The notes: generated by a model from the sequence alone, not told the origin. DNA of 42,862 nt from Saprospiraceae bacterium (GCA_027488135.1 JAIYCH010000107.1:1-42862); one strand, 5' to 3'. Numbered from the stretch's first letter, positions 1-9,697 are shown. Numbers and translations are program-made.

Positions 1-223
1 GAAAAGCATCGTTGAGGAAGTTTTAACCGTTAAAGAAATAAACATAGCTAAGGAATTAAGTGCGGGATTAAGTTATAAATTGATTGCCGATAAAGTTGGA
101 ATCTCTATTGATGGCGTAAGATTTCACATTCAAAAAATTTATCGTAAACTGGAGATAAATAGTAAAGGTGAACTCATAGCGCTTTTTTTATCAAATAAAG
201 ATTCCAACGTAGAAAATAATTAA
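1..223 (+). CDS. LuxR-type response regulator, C-terminal DNA-binding tail (partial)
   Basis: The reading frame is open from base 2 to a TAA at 221-223 and its start lies outside the window. The 73 visible residues are a LuxR/NarL helix-turn-helix: LTVKEINIAKELSAGLSYK, then IADKVGISIDGVRFHI, then a YRKLEI recognition-helix end. This matches the family pattern of LTxRE, GLSxKEIA and VxxHxxxIxxKL. Such domains bind DNA in two-component regulators and related proteins; the receiver or sensor part is not visible. The gene converges on the GH92 gene and their stop codons overlap by four bases. A role in controlling the neighbouring glycan locus is possible but unsupported. Confidence 0.85.
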   Translation, partial: KSIVEEVLTVKEINIAKELSAGLSYKLIADKVGISIDGVRFHIQKIYRKLEINSKGELIALFLSNKDSNVENN

Positions 224-2595
224 AAGCTTGTCATGGAAGGGGGAGCTTGTTCAGGTTTACTTCCCCATGTTTTATTGGGTGTGCTGCCCATCTTAAGGAT
301 TAATTTCCCCCCATTTGTTATCGTTTCATGTAAAATCCAGGGTTTATCCAAAGGTTTATCATTTAAGGAGGCAGATTGAATATAAAAATTCTTTGAGCTA
401 TTATTTGGAGCCTCTATGGTAAAACTTTTTCCCCTATAATAATCCGAATGTAAATGAAAAGTTATTTTATTGAAAATTGGACTGCTAATTTCATAAAATG
501 GGTTTTCGGAGGTGCCGCCATTGGTTGAAAAAACACCTGATTTCATTAAAACGGCTAAACTTCCCATCAAACCTTGATCTTCATCTCCGCTATAACCATA
601 AAAAGGTGATAATCCACTATATACCTTTTCAACGACCTTTCTGGACCAGTATTGAGTTAACCAGGGAGCCCCTGAATAGTTAAATAAATAGGCTGTTTGG
701 ATACTTGGTTGATTTCCATAGTTTATGTACACCCGTCTTAATTTTTCAAGTAACTCTTTATCATGTGATTTACCTGAAGTAAAATCATGTTTTTCTGCTT
801 CAAGAAAGGATGTGTTTAATTTGGCGTTAAAAATTTCTCTTCCACCCATTAAGGAGATTAATCCTTGTACGTCATGCGGTACAAACCAGGTATATTGAGC
901 GGCATTTCCTTCTTCCCATCCATTATCGTATCTTAGTATATCAACGGGCTCTCCCCATTTTCCATCAATGGTCCGATTCCACATCCAGCCTATTTCAGCA
1001 TTCCAGATATTTTTATAATTGGTAGCTCTTTTCATAAAGAGTTGGTAATCCTCTGTTTTTCCTAATTTTTTAGCAAACTGAGCTAACGTATAATCCTGAT
1101 AGGCATATTCGAGCGTTTGAGTGGATCCGTCTTGATGAAAGCCATATTTGATTTTGCTTAAAGGGTGAGGAACATAGCCCTTTTCCATATAATACTCAAT
1201 ACCTCCACCTTTAAAGGTATTGTGTTCATAGCCTATTTTACTCATCATACCACCCGGAAAATGATTTTTCCTTAATCCTTCATATCCTTTTTCAATGTCA
1301 AAGCCTTTTATTCCTTTTAGATAAGCACTTACAATAAATGGCGTTGTTGCGGCACCTGTCATCACATAAGTATAATTTCCACCTGCAGGACCTCTCGGTA
1401 TAAGTCCACCATCCTCGTACATTTTTATCATTGAGTTAACAAAGGACTCAGTTACTTCTGGATAAACCAAATGCCAAAGCGTATTTAAAGTCCATTGGGC
1501 ACCCCAAAAAGAGTCTGAATTATGGTGATTGAAAGCTGGTTTCCCGCTCGCATCCAATGGTATTTGTCGTATTATCCTTACGGGTCCAGTCATATCAGAA
1601 TATTTTCCATTTACATCTGAAATAATTCGTCTTCCTTGTAAGGCATGCCATAAATCGGTATAGAATCGTCTTTGTTCTGTTTCACTACCTCCTTCAATAG
1701 TTATTCTGCTTAACCAGTTGTTCCAATCCGTTCTGCTTTCAGCCACCACTTTGTCAAAATCCCAGTGGTTCAATTCATTTTCGAGGTTCAATCGTGCTTG
1801 TGCTTCACTGACATAAGAAATAGCCACTTTCATTTTCCGAATTTCACCTGAAGTTGTGGAAAAATCGACATATCCTCCTATTCTTTCCCCTTCTATAAGA
1901 TCACTTTCACCTAATAATTTTCCAAATTGCCATGTTTTCAACGATTTGAATGGTTTATCAAATTGAGCAACAAAAAAAACGGTCACTGTTTTTGGTCGTC
2001 GAATAGTAGGAGCCATGATGGCATAGCCTTCAATTTCGGTATTTGAGATCTTCCTGATTAATCCATATTGGGTATCCGATGGTCCCAGAAAAGTAGAGAA
2101 ATCAAATAAAATTTGACTGTTTTCAGCCGCTGGAAAAGTGTATTTATGGAATCCTACGCGAGTTGTAGAAGTCAGTTCAGCCTTAATTTTATAAGTTTCG
2201 AGGTAAACCTGATGATAACCTGCCTTAATAGTTTCTTTGTTGTGAGAATAAACAGATCCGTAGCTATCGGAACCTAAATGTCCTTTAAATTCTCCTGTGG
2301 TTGGTAACACGGGAATACCCGATAATTGCCAGCAATGGATATGACTAAAACATTTAATACTGTCCTTTTGATATCTATATCCAGCATTCCAATCGGCATC
2401 AATGGCATTATCAGGACTTAAATTGACCATGCCAAAGGGTCGGGTAGCAGAATTGAAAAAAAACCATCTGGAGTTTGCGGCATCCGTTAATGGATATACC
2501 AAATCAACGGGTTGCATTTTATTAGCCTGACCTGAAAGATTAATATTTCCCAGAAAAGTTTGTATAATCAGGACAAAAAATAGGGTGTTTCTCAT
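220..2595 (-). CDS. GH92 family alpha-mannosidase, exported
   Basis: This 791-aa protein carries GH92 hallmarks. GMVNLSPDN and the CFSHIHCWQ segment lie near residues 55-90. WEEGNAAQYTWFVPHD lies near residue 560, and its EGN glutamate corresponds to the family's general acid. GDEDQG lies near residue 670, at the conserved acidic pair of the catalytic base region. GH92 enzymes are calcium-dependent exo-alpha-mannosidases that trim mannose side chains. A signal peptide (MRNTLFFVLIIQTFLG) predicts export to the periplasm or cell surface. It is the last gene of the susC-susD-lyase-like-GH92 series, 35 bases after the lyase-like gene. Length and motifs look complete. The exact linkage (alpha-1,2, -1,3 or other) cannot be read from the sequence. 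Confidence 0.93.
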   Translation of the reverse strand: MRNTLFFVLIIQTFLGNINLSGQANKMQPVDLVYPLTDAANSRWFFFNSATRPFGMVNLSPDNAIDADWNAGYRYQKDSIKCFSHIHCWQLSGIPVLPTTGEFKGHLGSDSYGSVYSHNKETIKAGYHQVYLETYKIKAELTSTTRVGFHKYTFPAAENSQILFDFSTFLGPSDTQYGLIRKISNTEIEGYAIMAPTIRRPKTVTVFFVAQFDKPFKSLKTWQFGKLLGESDLIEGERIGGYVDFSTTSGEIRKMKVAISYVSEAQARLNLENELNHWDFDKVVAESRTDWNNWLSRITIEGGSETEQRRFYTDLWHALQGRRIISDVNGKYSDMTGPVRIIRQIPLDASGKPAFNHHNSDSFWGAQWTLNTLWHLVYPEVTESFVNSMIKMYEDGGLIPRGPAGGNYTYVMTGAATTPFIVSAYLKGIKGFDIEKGYEGLRKNHFPGGMMSKIGYEHNTFKGGGIEYYMEKGYVPHPLSKIKYGFHQDGSTQTLEYAYQDYTLAQFAKKLGKTEDYQLFMKRATNYKNIWNAEIGWMWNRTIDGKWGEPVDILRYDNGWEEGNAAQYTWFVPHDVQGLISLMGGREIFNAKLNTSFLEAEKHDFTSGKSHDKELLEKLRRVYINYGNQPSIQTAYLFNYSGAPWLTQYWSRKVVEKVYSGLSPFYGYSGDEDQGLMGSLAVLMKSGVFSTNGGTSENPFYEISSPIFNKITFHLHSDYYRGKSFTIEAPNNSSKNFYIQSASLNDKPLDKPWILHETITNGGKLILKMGSTPNKTWGSKPEQAPPSMTSF

Positions 2596-2630
2596 GTTTA
2601 CAGGAAAATTTATTGAAAAATAGATTTTTA

Positions 2631-4328
2631 TTAAGAAAGCGTTATTTTATGTTTGAAAGGGGTTATGCCAGTCAAATAAACCGTTGGTGATTCCATAGCA
2701 GGTAATGCACCACGTAGCTGGACTCCTTTATGAATCATTAATCCAGGTGAAAAGGTGATTTTATCTGTTCCAACAGTATAACTTCCTTGGGAGGAAGAAA
2801 ATAAAAAAGCATCTTTTTTATTTGGTAAAGGAGAAACACCAGTGAATATACCGCCTGGTCTGAATATGAGTTCAAGAGAAACCGGCACACCATCTGTACC
2901 TGTAATGTCAAAATCAACCTCAACACCCGTTGGAAGTTCAGTTACTTTAACAAAGTAGTTTAATTTTTGAACTTCGCTTTGTAAACGCAGCGTTCTGGGC
3001 ATTTTATCTAAATCTCCGTCTGGGGATATCTTGTCCGCATCTAAAGGCTGGTAATAAGGTCCTACTAAAGAATTTTGTAATACCCAGTTTTTATCAACAG
3101 CTTTTATTTTGACCGTTTGAAATTGGCCTTTACCAAAAAATGAGGTTGCTATTCTCATGGCTTGTAACACTGCGTTCCCTTTATGGAAAGTTAGCCAACT
3201 GGTATTATTTGAAAGTATGGTACAATCCCAATTTTCACGTCTTATCCGCACGACACCAGAATATGGAAATTCCCTTGAATACTGGGTAGGTAACGGTTTT
3301 GAGGAGGGAAGTTCTTGCCAAAGGCCTGGATCTTCAAGAAAACTATCTAAAAATCTGGATAATTGTTCTGGTGTACTCGTTTTTTCAATCAATCGGCACA
3401 TAGAAGCCATAGTACCGTCTTGGAATTTTAGAGCCATATATCTATAAACATCGTAATATTTATGCATGTTTCCAATAGTCCCTTTGTCTTGCCTGTTCGA
3501 AGCCTCTGTAACTACTTCACCATTTGGATGAACATAGTAAAAAGTCATGATTAGATTTTTCTTGACGGCTTCAAGTAACTCCGGTTTATTCAAACCATCG
3601 GCCATAATAATGAGTGACCTGTTAACAATGGGTGAATAGCCATTGGTACTTTTTTCTGTATATTGTCCGTCTGGGTCAAGATCAATATGCTCAGCTAACC
3701 ATTGATTTATTCTTTTAATGTATTTTTCATTGGGAAACAATTCATTAATTCTGGTTAATGAGGCACATACAACCCATCGATGGTTTGGTGTATGAATTCC
3801 TCCAACTGTTAATGCTTCTCCTGCCTGTATAATAAATTGTTTTAATAAATTTTGTACTTTACTTGCTATAGGATTATTATAGGCAGAGATAAATCTATAC
3901 GCTGGAATAATATTTTCCAGCGCAAATGCCGTATCTGGGGTGGAGTGAAAGTTTGTAGAAAGGAGATCTATGGTGCCATCAGCGTGTTGCATTTTCAGCA
4001 AACTAATAAGAGCTAACTCTATGTCGGGTAATAATGATGGCTGCTGGTAATACACCGATTCCTCACAAGTCCAAAGCATACAAGATTTACCTATAAAACC
4101 AGCCGTTGAATGAGGATTTGGCAGTTCAGCGTCATCCATATATCCTCCAAAATATTTGTTTTCCTTTTGAATAACTTTATATTTTTGATAACTGGCAAGC
4201 TGTATATCATGAACTTTTATCCATTCCAAGATCCACGATGGTTTGTTTACCATTGAAAAATCAATGTTTCTAAATGGTAAAGCGGAAAAAGCTAAAAGGC
4301 TGGTATTTACAAATGTTCTGCGATTCAT
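2631..4328 (-). CDS. Tat-exported lyase-like (alpha/alpha)-barrel protein
   Basis: This 565-aa protein begins MNRRTFVNTSLLAFSALPF, a twin-arginine-type signal. Residues about 40-330 are helical with spaced aromatic and acidic residues. They contain HTPNHRWVVCASL (near residue 185) and an EKSTNGYSPIVNRSL segment, arranged like the toroid of heparinase/alginate-lyase-type polysaccharide lyases. The last 200 residues look like the beta-sandwich that follows the toroid in those lyases, with FHKGNAVLQ near residue 380. I do not recognise an exact family. A role in cleaving a uronate-containing glycan is inferred from this fold pattern and from kduI-kduD nearby. It lies between susD and GH92 but behind a terminator hairpin, so it may be less transcribed than susCD. 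A glycoside hydrolase of similar fold is the alternative. Confidence 0.55.
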   Translation of the reverse strand: MNRRTFVNTSLLAFSALPFRNIDFSMVNKPSWILEWIKVHDIQLASYQKYKVIQKENKYFGGYMDDAELPNPHSTAGFIGKSCMLWTCEESVYYQQPSLLPDIELALISLLKMQHADGTIDLLSTNFHSTPDTAFALENIIPAYRFISAYNNPIASKVQNLLKQFIIQAGEALTVGGIHTPNHRWVVCASLTRINELFPNEKYIKRINQWLAEHIDLDPDGQYTEKSTNGYSPIVNRSLIIMADGLNKPELLEAVKKNLIMTFYYVHPNGEVVTEASNRQDKGTIGNMHKYYDVYRYMALKFQDGTMASMCRLIEKTSTPEQLSRFLDSFLEDPGLWQELPSSKPLPTQYSREFPYSGVVRIRRENWDCTILSNNTSWLTFHKGNAVLQAMRIATSFFGKGQFQTVKIKAVDKNWVLQNSLVGPYYQPLDADKISPDGDLDKMPRTLRLQSEVQKLNYFVKVTELPTGVEVDFDITGTDGVPVSLELIFRPGGIFTGVSPLPNKKDAFLFSSSQGSYTVGTDKITFSPGLMIHKGVQLRGALPAMESPTVYLTGITPFKHKITLS

Positions 4329-4345
4329 AGGGAAAATTTTAGGCT

Positions 4346-4377
4346 AAAAAAGAGAGGAAGATTTTTTCTTCCTCTCT
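4346..4377 (-). terminator. Intrinsic terminator or attenuator after susD
   Basis: On the minus strand, an 11-bp perfect stem (AGAGAGGAAGA pairing with TCTTCCTCTCT, 4351-4361 with 4367-4377) with a five-base loop is followed at once by a run of T (complement of 4346-4350). It sits in the 80-base gap between the susD stop and the start of the lyase-like gene. It therefore probably lowers transcription from susCD into the enzyme genes. Confidence 0.8.
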
Positions 4378-4408
4378 AAATATACAAGTAAAAAATAGTC
4401 TTTAGAAA

Positions 4409-6277
4409 TTAATACCCAGGATTTTGTTTGATAGCTGGAAAAGATAAATCAATTTCACTTTGAGGAATAGGTCTCAAATAATGTTTGTCTGAGATCGATT
4501 GTCCTTTAACCCATGGATTGTATTTTTTTATGCGTTCTACTAATTTTCCAGTTCTTTTTAGGTCAAACCAACGGCTATATTCCCCCATCAATTCTCTGGC
4601 TCTTTCATCCAGAATTAAATCTATAGAAATATTAGCCGCCGTTGCACGGTAAGAAGCAGTTGCAAGCGATTTTTGGTTTTCTGGAGATGCAGCACATTTT
4701 GGATCTGATCCTTTTTTGGTGCCCAGGGCACGATCTAAAACCCTGTTATAATAAACTTCCGCACCACCAAGTTTGCCACCTTTGGCTCCCTTTACTATGG
4801 CTTCCGCGGCTATTAAATAGGCCTCAGCAGATCTGAATATTACTTCATTGAATGTTCCAAAGGCATCACCATAAGGAATACCAGGTTGCCAAAACTTCCA
4901 CATTAAAGGTGCCTGGATATTTAATCCTGAATTATCAATAGGGTAACCACCTCCGTACTCATCGGTATTAACTACCGCATATTTTTTGGTTCCACCTAAA
5001 TCAATGCCTCTCTCTTCTTTAGTAGTAGCAGGATTATTCCATGGTCTGCATACTAACACTGTGTCACCAGAATTATAATTAACCTTCAAATTAGCATTAG
5101 ATAAAGGTAATGGTTTGTAATCTTTGACTGCATTTAAAGCATAACCTACACTCACAAAATTATGTGCGTAACGAGTATCGTTTTCTGGATCAAAAAAGCG
5201 ATAAGTAGCGGTATTAATTTGGTGAACACCTAAACAACGGTTATAATCGGTGGTTCTTCCTTTGGTGCCAATAAACCCTTCTCCACTTGGGCCAAATTTA
5301 GAATGCAAATCATTACCTCCAGCCGCATCTGGAGAAAAAGCTACATCTGTTTTATTTGTCAATAATTCACTATTATATTGAACGGCAAAGATAATTTCAG
5401 GATTTTTATCATTTTGTGCACCTGTGTATTGCTTTAAAGGATTATCATCTCTTTTTGGAAATAAATCCTTGTAATTTGCAGCAAGGGGAAATGCATCTAT
5501 AACCTTATCAGCATATTGTAGGGCCAAATCAAAATCTGCATTTGATCCGCCCAGTGAATTATTGAAATTCCATCCTCTTGTTAAATAAACTCTGGATAGT
5601 AAAAATTGTACAGAACCTTTATTTATCCTGCCATAATTAGAGGCAGTTACTGGTATTTTAGCTTCACAATCTAATAAATCAGTAATGATTTGTTTATATA
5701 CTTCAGCTGCTGCTACTCTTGGGTAATCTTTGCTGGCAGTGGTAATTTCTGCTAAAGGCATTGGAATATCACCCCATTGTTGAACAGCATAAAATAAACA
5801 TAAAGCTCTTAAGAATTTTGCTTCTGAAACCCTGGTGTCCTTTAGCGCAGTTGCCATAGTAGTAATACCTTCAGCGCGGGTAATGGCAGTATTTGTTCTT
5901 GCTATTTCTGCATATAACAATTGCCAAAGACTCCTCACTTCTGCAACCTCTGCATTAAATCTGGCATCGTAAACATCCCAAAATGCAGGTAAATTCTCCT
6001 TGCCATTGACAGCAGAAGGATTCCAGCCACCTTGAGAAGAGAATATATCCGTTCCCTGAAGGACAAGATGCCTGTTCTGATGAATATTCCGAAGTAATGG
6101 ATAACAAGATTTTACTAAATCTTCAAATCCTGCGGCTGTTTTATAATATACATCCGTAGTTAAAGAAGTAACTGGCTTTTCTACCAGGAAATCTTCATTA
6201 CATCCTGTTTGTATGAGACAAACAAAGGAAAATGCAAGAAGCGTAAATTTTAATTTATAATTGTTTTTCATTTTCAT
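4409..6277 (-). CDS. SusD/RagB family nutrient-binding lipoprotein
   Basis: This 622-aa protein has a lipoprotein signal with lipobox QTGC (Cys about residue 26). The typical SusD opening follows: NEDFLVEKPVTSLTTDVYYK, then a long TPR-like helical region. The C-terminal signature is also present, with AEAYLIAAEA (near residue 495), LILDERARELMGEYSRWFDL, and a YLRPIPQSEID ending. SusD proteins sit on the cell surface as a hinged lid on the SusC transporter and bind oligosaccharides. The start lies 17 bases downstream of the susC stop, so the two are cotranscribed. The substrate cannot be named from this sequence; the neighbouring GH92 and uronate genes suggest a mannose- and uronate-containing glycan. 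Confidence 0.96.
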   Translation of the reverse strand: MKMKNNYKLKFTLLAFSFVCLIQTGCNEDFLVEKPVTSLTTDVYYKTAAGFEDLVKSCYPLLRNIHQNRHLVLQGTDIFSSQGGWNPSAVNGKENLPAFWDVYDARFNAEVAEVRSLWQLLYAEIARTNTAITRAEGITTMATALKDTRVSEAKFLRALCLFYAVQQWGDIPMPLAEITTASKDYPRVAAAEVYKQIITDLLDCEAKIPVTASNYGRINKGSVQFLLSRVYLTRGWNFNNSLGGSNADFDLALQYADKVIDAFPLAANYKDLFPKRDDNPLKQYTGAQNDKNPEIIFAVQYNSELLTNKTDVAFSPDAAGGNDLHSKFGPSGEGFIGTKGRTTDYNRCLGVHQINTATYRFFDPENDTRYAHNFVSVGYALNAVKDYKPLPLSNANLKVNYNSGDTVLVCRPWNNPATTKEERGIDLGGTKKYAVVNTDEYGGGYPIDNSGLNIQAPLMWKFWQPGIPYGDAFGTFNEVIFRSAEAYLIAAEAIVKGAKGGKLGGAEVYYNRVLDRALGTKKGSDPKCAASPENQKSLATASYRATAANISIDLILDERARELMGEYSRWFDLKRTGKLVERIKKYNPWVKGQSISDKHYLRPIPQSEIDLSFPAIKQNPGY

Positions 6278-6293
6278 TTATTTTAGGTCAAGA

Positions 6294-9200
6294 TTAAAAA
6301 CTGACGTTAATACCAAAGGTATAAATCATAGATGGTACATCATCCTGGTAGATGGAAGAATTAAATTCTGGGTCAAATCCAGTAAATTTAGTAAATACAA
6401 ATGGATTTGATATTTGACCATAAATTCTTGCACTTCCCAATTTTAATGCACTCAATGCCTTTGGTGAAAGCGTATAGCCTAACGTAATATCTGAAATTCT
6501 CAAAAAGCTGGCATCTTGATAGAAAATGGCGTTTCTGTATGGATTTGCAGCAACGACACCAAAATAGGTGTTCGATGGATTATCTATTCTCCAATAATCT
6601 AAACCAGCGAGCTTATTATATCTGGTGCCAAGTTCCCCAAACGTACCTGCAAGGGTATTATTTCTGTATTGAGTACCATTTCTATAATAGGTAAAAAAGG
6701 AGAAATCTAAGTTTTTATACTTAAATCTGTTCGTGACACCCAATATCCAATTGGGAAGTTGGGTGCCAAGGTATGTTCTATCGTCAATATTGTTTGTGGA
6801 AGAAATAATTCCATCTCCATTTTGGTCTACTACCTTAACAGATCCAGGTACTTGTTTATATAAGGCAGCTTGATCTTTTTCACTTGTCTGCCATATTCCG
6901 TCAAATTTATAATCAAAATTTGCCCGAATTGGATAGCCTACAAATAAATTATTGCCTTTATCCGATAATTGACCATCACCATAAAGCTCAAGTAATTTAT
7001 TCTTGTTTTTGGTAAAAGCAAATGAGGTGCTCCAGGTAAAATCGGTAGAGACAACATTAGCCGTATTTAAGGTAAGTTCAATACCTTTATTTTCAATAGC
7101 TCCAACATTTGCAATGACTTGTGTAAATCCTGAAACTGTTGGTAATTTTTGATTAAGTATTAAATCTTCCGTTTTTCTGTTGTACATTTCAAAGGTACCA
7201 GAAATTCTATTTTTGAAAAATCCAAAATCAATACCCACGTTTAATTCCTTACTTCTCTCCCAGCGTAAATCTTTATTTGCCAGATTTTGTGGCGCAAAAC
7301 CATAAGCTGCAGTTCCATCAAAATCATAACCTGTATTTATTAGATTTGCCTGAGTACTATATGGATTTACCCCTGCATTTCCAACTTGTCCATAACTAGC
7401 TCTTAATTTTAAATTTGAGAATAAATTCAGATTTTTAATAAATCCTTCATCTGCTAATCTCCATCCTATGGCAACAGATGGGAAAAATGCCCATTTATTT
7501 CCCTCAGCTAATTGGGAAGCACCATCAGAACGACCCGTTAGGGTTATCAAATATTTTTCATTGAAGGTATAATTTACTCTTCCCATATAGGACAGAATGG
7601 ATCTTTCTGTTAAAGAACTACCTATACTTCCTATGGTAGCTGCTGTATTTAAAGCATACCAATCTGAATCATAAGGTAAATCACGAACAAAAATAGAGTA
7701 AGCTTCATTTCTCTGGTAAAAGGCACTTTGTAATCCAGTGAAATTTAATTTATGTTTTCCAGATTCAACATTATAATTTAATATGTTATCAATGGTATAA
7801 TTCCCTTGGGTGGTATTATCGGCCTGCGCTCTAGGTTTTGCTCCAATTTGTGATTTAGACCATTGACCTCTAAAATCACCTATTCTTGATCCTGTATAAG
7901 ATGCAGATATAGATGATCTGAAGTTTAATCCTTTTAATAACATCACTTCGGCATAGGCATTTGCCATAGCAATAGCTGTAGTTGTTTGTAATTTAGATAT
8001 TTTAGGATCAATATCCAACAAAGGGTTATTTACTTGCTTATCATTGATACCCATCCATACGGCTAAGCCGTTTACATCTAAGTCACCGTTTTCAGATGGA
8101 TTTGATAAATCACTAAAGTAAACGGTTCCCGTTGGTCTTGCTCTGTAGGCATTTCTCAATGATTCCTGAGAACCAACATTTTGATCACTATAGGTTATGT
8201 AGGAGGTAAATCCAACTTTAAATCTTTCTCCTAATTTGCTTTCTAATCCAGCATTTACATTGTATCTTTTGAAGCCAGTGTATAAAACATTTCCATTCTC
8301 ATTTAAAAAACCACCTGAGAACCTGAAAGTAGTTTTATCATTTCCACCAGCAACACTTAAATTTTGACTTGTTTGTAAAGCCGGATCCGTTATTAAATCA
8401 ACCCAGTCCGTAGTCTTGTTTCCTTGAATTGCAGCAGTTTCAGCTGCAGTAAATGTAGCACCAACGGATCCTTCTAAAACTCTGTCAGTAAACGTAGCTT
8501 TATAAAATTCAGCGGTATTCATCAATCTTGGCATGTGCGCAGGAACTTTCATGCCAACATAACTATCATAGCTTACCTTCGGCTTTCCGGAAAATCCTTT
8601 TTTTGTTGTAATGATTATAACGCCATTGGCCCCTCTTGCACCATAAATGGCTGTAGATGAAGCATCTTTTAATACATCCATAGATTGAATGTCATTTGGA
8701 TTAATGGAGTTTATATCACCTCCCATTAAACCGTCAATGACTACCAATGGCTGGGTAGAATTATTGATGGTGTTTTCTCCTCTTATGCTAATATTATAAG
8801 GTGCTCCTGGTTTATTACTCGACTTTGTAACCGTTGCACCTGCTACCTGACCTTGTATGGCTCTTGCTGCCTGCACCGGATTTGCTCTGATTATATCTTT
8901 AGATTGTAATTGATCTACAGCTCCTGTTAAGTCCATTTTTTTTACTGCACCATATCCAACCACAACTACTTCGTTCAACGATTGTACATCTGGTTCTAAA
9001 CTAACATTAATAGTAGATTGGTTTCCAACGACTATCTCCTGATTGATATAACCAATATAAGAGAATACTAATACGGCATTTCCATCAGGTGCGTCTATGG
9101 AATAATTTCCATCCAAATCTGTTGATGTTCCATTAGTGGTTCCTTTAACTTGTACCGTAGCCCCAATTAAGGCTGTGCCGGTTTCAGCATCAGTTAGTGT

Positions 9201-9356
9201 ACCTGACACTTTCAACGCTAATGATTTTGTTACATTTTCAGAAATCAAGCTTTTTCTGGGATCATCTAGAACGGCAGCAGATAGTTGCGCATTACTGGCA
9301 TAAAAACTCCCCAGAAAGGATATCAGACCGATAATGAGGTATTGCTTTTTCTTCAT
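6294..9356 (-). CDS. SusC/RagA family TonB-linked outer membrane transporter
   Basis: The most likely start is the ATG at 9356, giving MKKKQYLIIGLISFLGSFYA, a proper signal peptide; an in-frame ATG at 9407 would add 17 non-signal-like residues. The mature 1000-odd residues open with a CarboxypepD-reg-like domain (VSGTLTDAETGTALIGATV, about residues 50-130). The SusC junction NEVVVVGYG, the plug domain (VQAARAIQGQVAGATV, SIRGENTINNSTQPLVVIDG, STAIYGARGANGVIIITTKKG) and a long beta-barrel follow. It moves oligosaccharides across the outer membrane using TonB energy, together with the SusD encoded 17 bases downstream. The 341-base region upstream is its likely promoter region. Confidence 0.96.
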   Translation of the reverse strand: MKKKQYLIIGLISFLGSFYASNAQLSAAVLDDPRKSLISENVTKSLALKVSGTLTDAETGTALIGATVQVKGTTNGTSTDLDGNYSIDAPDGNAVLVFSYIGYINQEIVVGNQSTINVSLEPDVQSLNEVVVVGYGAVKKMDLTGAVDQLQSKDIIRANPVQAARAIQGQVAGATVTKSSNKPGAPYNISIRGENTINNSTQPLVVIDGLMGGDINSINPNDIQSMDVLKDASSTAIYGARGANGVIIITTKKGFSGKPKVSYDSYVGMKVPAHMPRLMNTAEFYKATFTDRVLEGSVGATFTAAETAAIQGNKTTDWVDLITDPALQTSQNLSVAGGNDKTTFRFSGGFLNENGNVLYTGFKRYNVNAGLESKLGERFKVGFTSYITYSDQNVGSQESLRNAYRARPTGTVYFSDLSNPSENGDLDVNGLAVWMGINDKQVNNPLLDIDPKISKLQTTTAIAMANAYAEVMLLKGLNFRSSISASYTGSRIGDFRGQWSKSQIGAKPRAQADNTTQGNYTIDNILNYNVESGKHKLNFTGLQSAFYQRNEAYSIFVRDLPYDSDWYALNTAATIGSIGSSLTERSILSYMGRVNYTFNEKYLITLTGRSDGASQLAEGNKWAFFPSVAIGWRLADEGFIKNLNLFSNLKLRASYGQVGNAGVNPYSTQANLINTGYDFDGTAAYGFAPQNLANKDLRWERSKELNVGIDFGFFKNRISGTFEMYNRKTEDLILNQKLPTVSGFTQVIANVGAIENKGIELTLNTANVVSTDFTWSTSFAFTKNKNKLLELYGDGQLSDKGNNLFVGYPIRANFDYKFDGIWQTSEKDQAALYKQVPGSVKVVDQNGDGIISSTNNIDDRTYLGTQLPNWILGVTNRFKYKNLDFSFFTYYRNGTQYRNNTLAGTFGELGTRYNKLAGLDYWRIDNPSNTYFGVVAANPYRNAIFYQDASFLRISDITLGYTLSPKALSALKLGSARIYGQISNPFVFTKFTGFDPEFNSSIYQDDVPSMIYTFGINVSF

Positions 9357-9697
9357 AAATAATGTTTGAAGGTTAAAATTAATATGGAACGATATGCATT
9401 CGACCATGATGTTTATAAATATTTAAACAAGTAAGCGTTGATAATGAATTAATTCATTTATACTCTTACCTGTATAAGTTCCTGTTTAAGTTAGTTTTAA
9501 CCATAAACGTAGAAAAATTACTGATTAAAACTTCCTAATTCTATGGTCAAGTTAAGCATTTTTAACACTTAAACTGCTTAGTCACGAACTAAATTTATAA
9601 ATAAATATTTTGATTAAAGCCTAATTTAGCAATAAAAAAATAGATATTTTTCTCTTAAAGCGATAATAATATTCTTTTTAAGAAAGGTTGAAAGGGT
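9357..9697. other. Intergenic region upstream of susC
   Basis: This 341-base AT-rich gap lies between the end of the orphan receptor gene and the susC start, and holds no convincing gene. It should contain the susC promoter, because both neighbours read leftwards. I could not assign a clear Bacteroidota -33/-7 pair. It holds a 16-bp perfect palindrome at 9443-9458 and, around 9549-9575, an imperfect inverted repeat built on AGTTAAG and CTTAAACT. No HTCS, ECF sigma or anti-sigma gene is seen nearby. Confidence 0.6.
9443..9458. promoter_or_regulatory. 16-bp perfect palindrome upstream of susC, possible operator
   Basis: AATGAATTAATTCATT is its own reverse complement, centred about 94 bases upstream of the susC start codon. 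The position fits an operator, but AT-rich palindromes also arise by chance and no regulator is linked to it. Confidence 0.3.

Noticed and set aside
498-683. Short open frame antisense to the GH92 gene
   Set aside because: It lies wholly inside a strongly supported gene, has no ribosome site or recognisable sequence, and is a shadow frame; the same applies to the many similar short frames across the window.
9357-9407. N-terminal extension of SusC from the ATG at 9407
   Set aside because: The extra 17 residues precede a complete signal peptide starting at 9356, so the longer form would hide the signal.
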